Part shown: positions 5,047-7,415 of the stretch, one piece after another
Layout: every line of letters starts with the position of its first letter
Numbering within the stretch: position 1 is the stretch's first letter
NCBI GenBank assembly: GCA_007127655.1
Contig: SKYX01000225.1
Location: forward strand, 1-7,415
DNA length: 7,415 nucleotides
Source: Desulfonatronum sp.
Lineage (GTDB): Bacteria; Desulfobacterota; Desulfovibrionia; Desulfovibrionales; Desulfonatronaceae
Direction of reading: 5' to 3'
Notes under the pieces: generated by a model
Database searches by the model: none
Seen by the model: only the letters and a program-made list of their open reading frames with translations
Told to the model about the DNA's origin: nothing
Position numbers and translations under genes: made by a program

Positions 5047-6819
5047 ATGGATCAGCGCCGGGCTCCGAACCCCTCAGCGGGACCGTCATTGCAGGCCTCT
5101 GCAGAGGCTCCCCCCGAGGCCTCCAAAGACTCTTTCGGGGAGCGTCGTGCCTTTCATCTGGACGCCTTGTTCGAGACGGTCAGTGAACTGAGTCGGTTGA
5201 CCGACCCGAAGGAGGTCATGGAGTCCTTCGTCCTGATGAGCATGGGGGCCCTGGGAACGGCTCAGGGAGTGCTCGTTGCCCAGGATCGCCGTTCAGGCCG
5301 ACAGCATCTCGTCTTGCGCGGCCTGCCTGAGTCCGACAAGGAGCGGCTGCCTGAGGCGATTCAGTCCGTATCCGCTAAAGTTCGAGACGAGGGAGAGATG
5401 CTTTCTCGGCAGGTTCTGGTCGTGGTGATCAACGAGTCTCCCGAAAAGCCCGGCCTGCCCGAGCCGTTGCGCGTCGTGGTGGAGTGGTATCTGGACGAGC
5501 ATCGTTTTGGAGTCCTGGGCTATGGCCCCAAGATCAACGGCTCGGCGTACGACCACCAGGATGAAGATTTCGTGCTGCAATTGGTCACGGCTTTCATGGA
5601 CGCCCTGGCCGCCGCGAACGTGAATGAAACCATTCGCGGCCTGAATGAGAAATTGCAAGCAAGAAACACCGAGCTTCATCGGGCGCTGCTGACTTCCCAG
5701 GATATCCAGGCCCGGCTGGACCGCCGCTACTTTCACTTCAAGTCCATCTGCGACACCACCCGGGAACTCAGCGGCAACCTCCACGCCAAGACCCTGCTTT
5801 CCTCATTTCTCTTGTCGGTCATGGGCACGTTCAGCGCCCAACGCGGGTTCATCGTGCTCTGGGATCGACGTGAGGGCCGGATCGAGACCGTGACTCGAGG
5901 GTTCGGCGGCGATACTGCCCCGGTTTTTGACGGCCAGCGTTTAGACGCCGTCTTCCGTTCCCTGCTGCATCCCCCATTTGTCCCGGCCCAGGGAGGAAAG
6001 CACTATCAGTTGCTGACCCAAGATGAACTCCAGGCTCTGGAATTGGCTGAGGCATCGCAAATCGGTGCCGCGTTTCTGGTGGACGAGCATTGGTATGGGC
6101 TCGCGGGAATCGGAAACTGTCTTGCCCGGTCCGAGGACGATCAAACGGAGCAGGAATTGTTGCCCGCCCTGCTCCAGGGATTTCTGGTCAGTTTGGGCAA
6201 TGCCTTGGCCTTTGAAACCATCGAGAAATTGAACAGCGACCTGTTGCGCAAAAATGCCGAGCTGCGTCAAACTTTGGACGAGCTGCAACAAAGCCGCCAG
6301 ACCATCAGCCTTCTGGAGGCTGCCGGCAATCGTATCAGCTCCTTGCTGCGCTCCGAAACGCTACGCATCAAACGGGTCAGTCTGTTCGATTGTCTGGCCT
6401 TGGCCGTGGTCAGCCTGGTCCTGGCGCTGGTCTTCAACGCCTCCAGCCCCGGGGGGATTTCGCTGTTACCGGAAACCTGGAACCAACCGAAGCCCGACTA
6501 TATCGACGTGGCTTGGGCCAGGCTCAAGCATGCGTCACAAGGCGCACTGTTTTTAGATGCTCGGCCCACGGAGTTTTTCAATCAGTCGCGTATCCCCGGC
6601 GCGGAAAACCTCCCTTTGAACCTGTTCGACTTTGTCTACTCCATGCGTTTTGCCATGCTGGACCCGGAAAAGGACGTCATCGTCTACGGCCGCAACATCA
6701 GCAGAAGATATGACGAACAGGTGGCAGCCAAACTCAAGGAGCGCGGCATGGTCAATGTCCGGGTCATGGACGGAGGGCTGCAGCAATGGCAGCGCAACGG
6801 ACTTCCGGTGGAACCATGA
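5047..6819 (+). CDS. Membrane protein with two GAF-like domains, coiled coils and a C-terminal rhodanese-like domain lacking the catalytic Cys
   Basis: This 590-residue protein has an unusual architecture. After a Pro/Ala-rich start, residues about 36-190 form a GAF-like domain (FHLDALFETVSELSRLTD... VLVAQDRRSG), about 195-235 a coiled coil, about 236-395 a second GAF-like domain (FHFKSICDTTRELSG... GFIVLWDRREGR) and about 396-440 another coiled coil. One TM helix spans about 446-463, preceded by basic residues (RIKR), which places the N-terminal part in the cytoplasm and the C-terminal part in the periplasm. Residues about 484-590 are rhodanese-like (LFLDARPTEFFNQSRIPGAENLPL; VRVMDGGLQQWQRNGLP). 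The active-site loop reads IVYGRNISRR: Gly548 stands where the persulfide Cys normally lies, and the usual GHIPGA is QSRIPGA, so sulfurtransferase activity is unlikely. A binding or sensing role is inferred. It overlaps the next gene by 4 nt (ATGA). The GAF assignment rests on pattern alone and is less sure than the rhodanese fold. Confidence 0.85.
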   Translation: MDQRRAPNPSAGPSLQASAEAPPEASKDSFGERRAFHLDALFETVSELSRLTDPKEVMESFVLMSMGALGTAQGVLVAQDRRSGRQHLVLRGLPESDKERLPEAIQSVSAKVRDEGEMLSRQVLVVVINESPEKPGLPEPLRVVVEWYLDEHRFGVLGYGPKINGSAYDHQDEDFVLQLVTAFMDALAAANVNETIRGLNEKLQARNTELHRALLTSQDIQARLDRRYFHFKSICDTTRELSGNLHAKTLLSSFLLSVMGTFSAQRGFIVLWDRREGRIETVTRGFGGDTAPVFDGQRLDAVFRSLLHPPFVPAQGGKHYQLLTQDELQALELAEASQIGAAFLVDEHWYGLAGIGNCLARSEDDQTEQELLPALLQGFLVSLGNALAFETIEKLNSDLLRKNAELRQTLDELQQSRQTISLLEAAGNRISSLLRSETLRIKRVSLFDCLALAVVSLVLALVFNASSPGGISLLPETWNQPKPDYIDVAWARLKHASQGALFLDARPTEFFNQSRIPGAENLPLNLFDFVYSMRFAMLDPEKDVIVYGRNISRRYDEQVAAKLKERGMVNVRVMDGGLQQWQRNGLPVEP

Positions 6820-7295
6820 CGAAAAATCCGCTGGTCAGACTGCTGACCCATGAGTACGTGGCCTTGGCACTGCGATTGTACATCGGCGGGCTGTTCATCT
6901 ACGCGAGTATGTACAAGATCAGCTATACCGCTGAGTTCGCCGAAACCATCGCCAGCTACCAATTAGTTCCCTACTGGGCAGTGAACGTGCTGTCCGTGTT
7001 CATGCCCTGGTTCGAGCTGGTCTGCGGCGTCTTGCTGATCATCGGCTTCCGGGCAAAATCCGCTGTGGTGCTGATCGGCGGGATGTTGGTGATGTTCACC
7101 ATTGCCGTGGTGATCAACCTGTTTCGCGACTCACCCATCCCTTGTGGCTGCTTCAGCAGCGTCGAGGACCCGATTTCCTGGTGGACGGTGGTCCGCGACC
7201 TGATCTGGGTGGCCATGACCGTCCATATCTACTATTTCGACAAAATTTTGCACCTGGAAAACCATTTCACCTCCAGGATCGAGAAAATTGCCTGA
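6816..7295 (+). CDS. MauE/DoxX-type redox-associated integral membrane protein
   Basis: This 159-residue protein has about four TM helices: roughly 15-32, 53-76, 82-103 and 125-145. It carries Y33-K34 after the first helix, as in DoxX-like proteins, and a PCGCF motif (Cys110, Cys112) after the third, which is characteristic of the MauE branch. MauE is needed with the thioredoxin-like MauD for disulfide formation in methylamine dehydrogenase; DoxX-type relatives serve in thiol and sulfur metabolism. Here a thioredoxin-like gene lies two genes upstream and a rhodanese-like gene directly upstream, so a periplasmic thiol or sulfur redox role is inferred. The start ATG overlaps the preceding stop as ATGA, a strong sign of translational coupling. 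An earlier in-frame ATG at 6786, inside the rhodanese gene, is rejected because it would add ten residues read from the upstream coding sequence. It is the last gene of the cluster. Confidence 0.88.
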   Translation: MTKNPLVRLLTHEYVALALRLYIGGLFIYASMYKISYTAEFAETIASYQLVPYWAVNVLSVFMPWFELVCGVLLIIGFRAKSAVVLIGGMLVMFTIAVVINLFRDSPIPCGCFSSVEDPISWWTVVRDLIWVAMTVHIYYFDKILHLENHFTSRIEKIA

Positions 7296-7364
7296 TATGG
7301 GGATGGTTCACTTTGTCGAAGAAATCGGGTGACACCTTCGAGTACGATTGTTCATGTCCAGACC
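7296..7364. other. Non-coding 3' flank of the cluster
   Basis: These 69 bases follow the MauE-like stop. I see no gene and no intrinsic terminator with a U-tract. There is only a weak 5-bp stem (CGAAG at 7317-7321, CTTCG at 7336-7340) enclosing a short GGTGACACC dyad. Confidence 0.5.
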
Positions 7365-7392
7365 GTAGGGGCGACCGGCCGGTCGCCCCTAC
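7365..7392. repeat. Perfect 28-bp palindrome, probable REP-like intergenic repeat
   Basis: GTAGGGGCGACCGG is followed directly by its exact reverse complement CCGGTCGCCCCTAC, giving 14 paired bases per arm and no mismatch, centred at 7378/7379. Palindromes with GTAGGGGCGACC ends recur between genes in many bacterial genomes. It lies about 70 nt past the last gene of the cluster. No T-run follows, so it is not a standard rho-independent terminator, though the strong hairpin could protect the 3' end of the mRNA or slow transcription. Copy number cannot be judged from this window, which holds only one. Confidence 0.75.
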
Positions 7393-7415
7393 ACCGAACG
7401 GAGGCCAGAAAGCAG

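Noticed and set aside
7365..7392. Intrinsic terminator
   Set aside because: The hairpin is strong but no T-tract follows on either strand, so it is called a repeat instead.
1..7415. CRISPR array, tRNA or rRNA genes, transposase
   Set aside because: No regularly spaced direct repeats, no cloverleaf or rRNA-like stretch, and no transposase or integrase motifs in any frame were seen.

Overview
The window carries one six-gene plus-strand cluster, about 351-7295, and the 5' end of a divergent minus-strand lipoprotein gene at the left edge. The coding density, the fairly GC-rich genes with GGAG-type ribosome binding sites, and the style of the signalling proteins (HAMP kinase with a CPAY...CW...CxxC cysteine insert, REC-STAS regulator, orphan solute-binding lipoprotein) suggest a Gram-negative deltaproteobacterium, perhaps of the Desulfovibrionales. 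That taxonomic guess is an inference from protein character; there is no rRNA or other marker gene here.

Layout. 1-203 (minus): N-terminus of a surface lipoprotein that appears to enter an Ig-like domain; it runs off the left edge. 204-350: AT-rich divergent intergenic region with the control signals for both directions. 351-1598: periplasmic-binding-protein-like lipoprotein (branched-chain amino acid/amide type), with no ABC permease or ATPase gene beside it. 1643-3631: membrane sensor histidine kinase (TM - periplasmic sensor - TM - HAMP split by a Cys-rich insert - PAS - HisKA - HATPase). 3647-4375: response regulator with a REC receiver and a STAS output domain. 4411-4974: exported thioredoxin-like protein with a CPVC active site. 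5047-6819: two GAF-like domains, coiled coils, one TM helix and a C-terminal rhodanese-like domain whose catalytic Cys is Gly. 6816-7295: MauE/DoxX-type four-helix membrane protein with a PCGCF motif. 7296-7415: non-coding, ending in a perfect 28-bp palindrome of REP-like type.

How the genes may work together. The first three plus-strand genes look like a ligand-binding protein, sensor kinase and regulator set, with the binding protein acting as a sensory co-receptor rather than in transport. The output is STAS, so the signal probably passes to a protein partner rather than directly to DNA. The last three genes look like a periplasmic or membrane thiol-redox module: a MauD-like thioredoxin and a MauE-like membrane protein, with a membrane-anchored, probably non-catalytic rhodanese carrying cytoplasmic GAF sensors. 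The short gaps, the 4-nt ATGA overlap at 6816-6819 and the lack of any visible terminator inside the cluster support one transcription unit. The coupling of the two halves into one redox-responsive signalling system is an inference, and is the most interesting possibility in the window.
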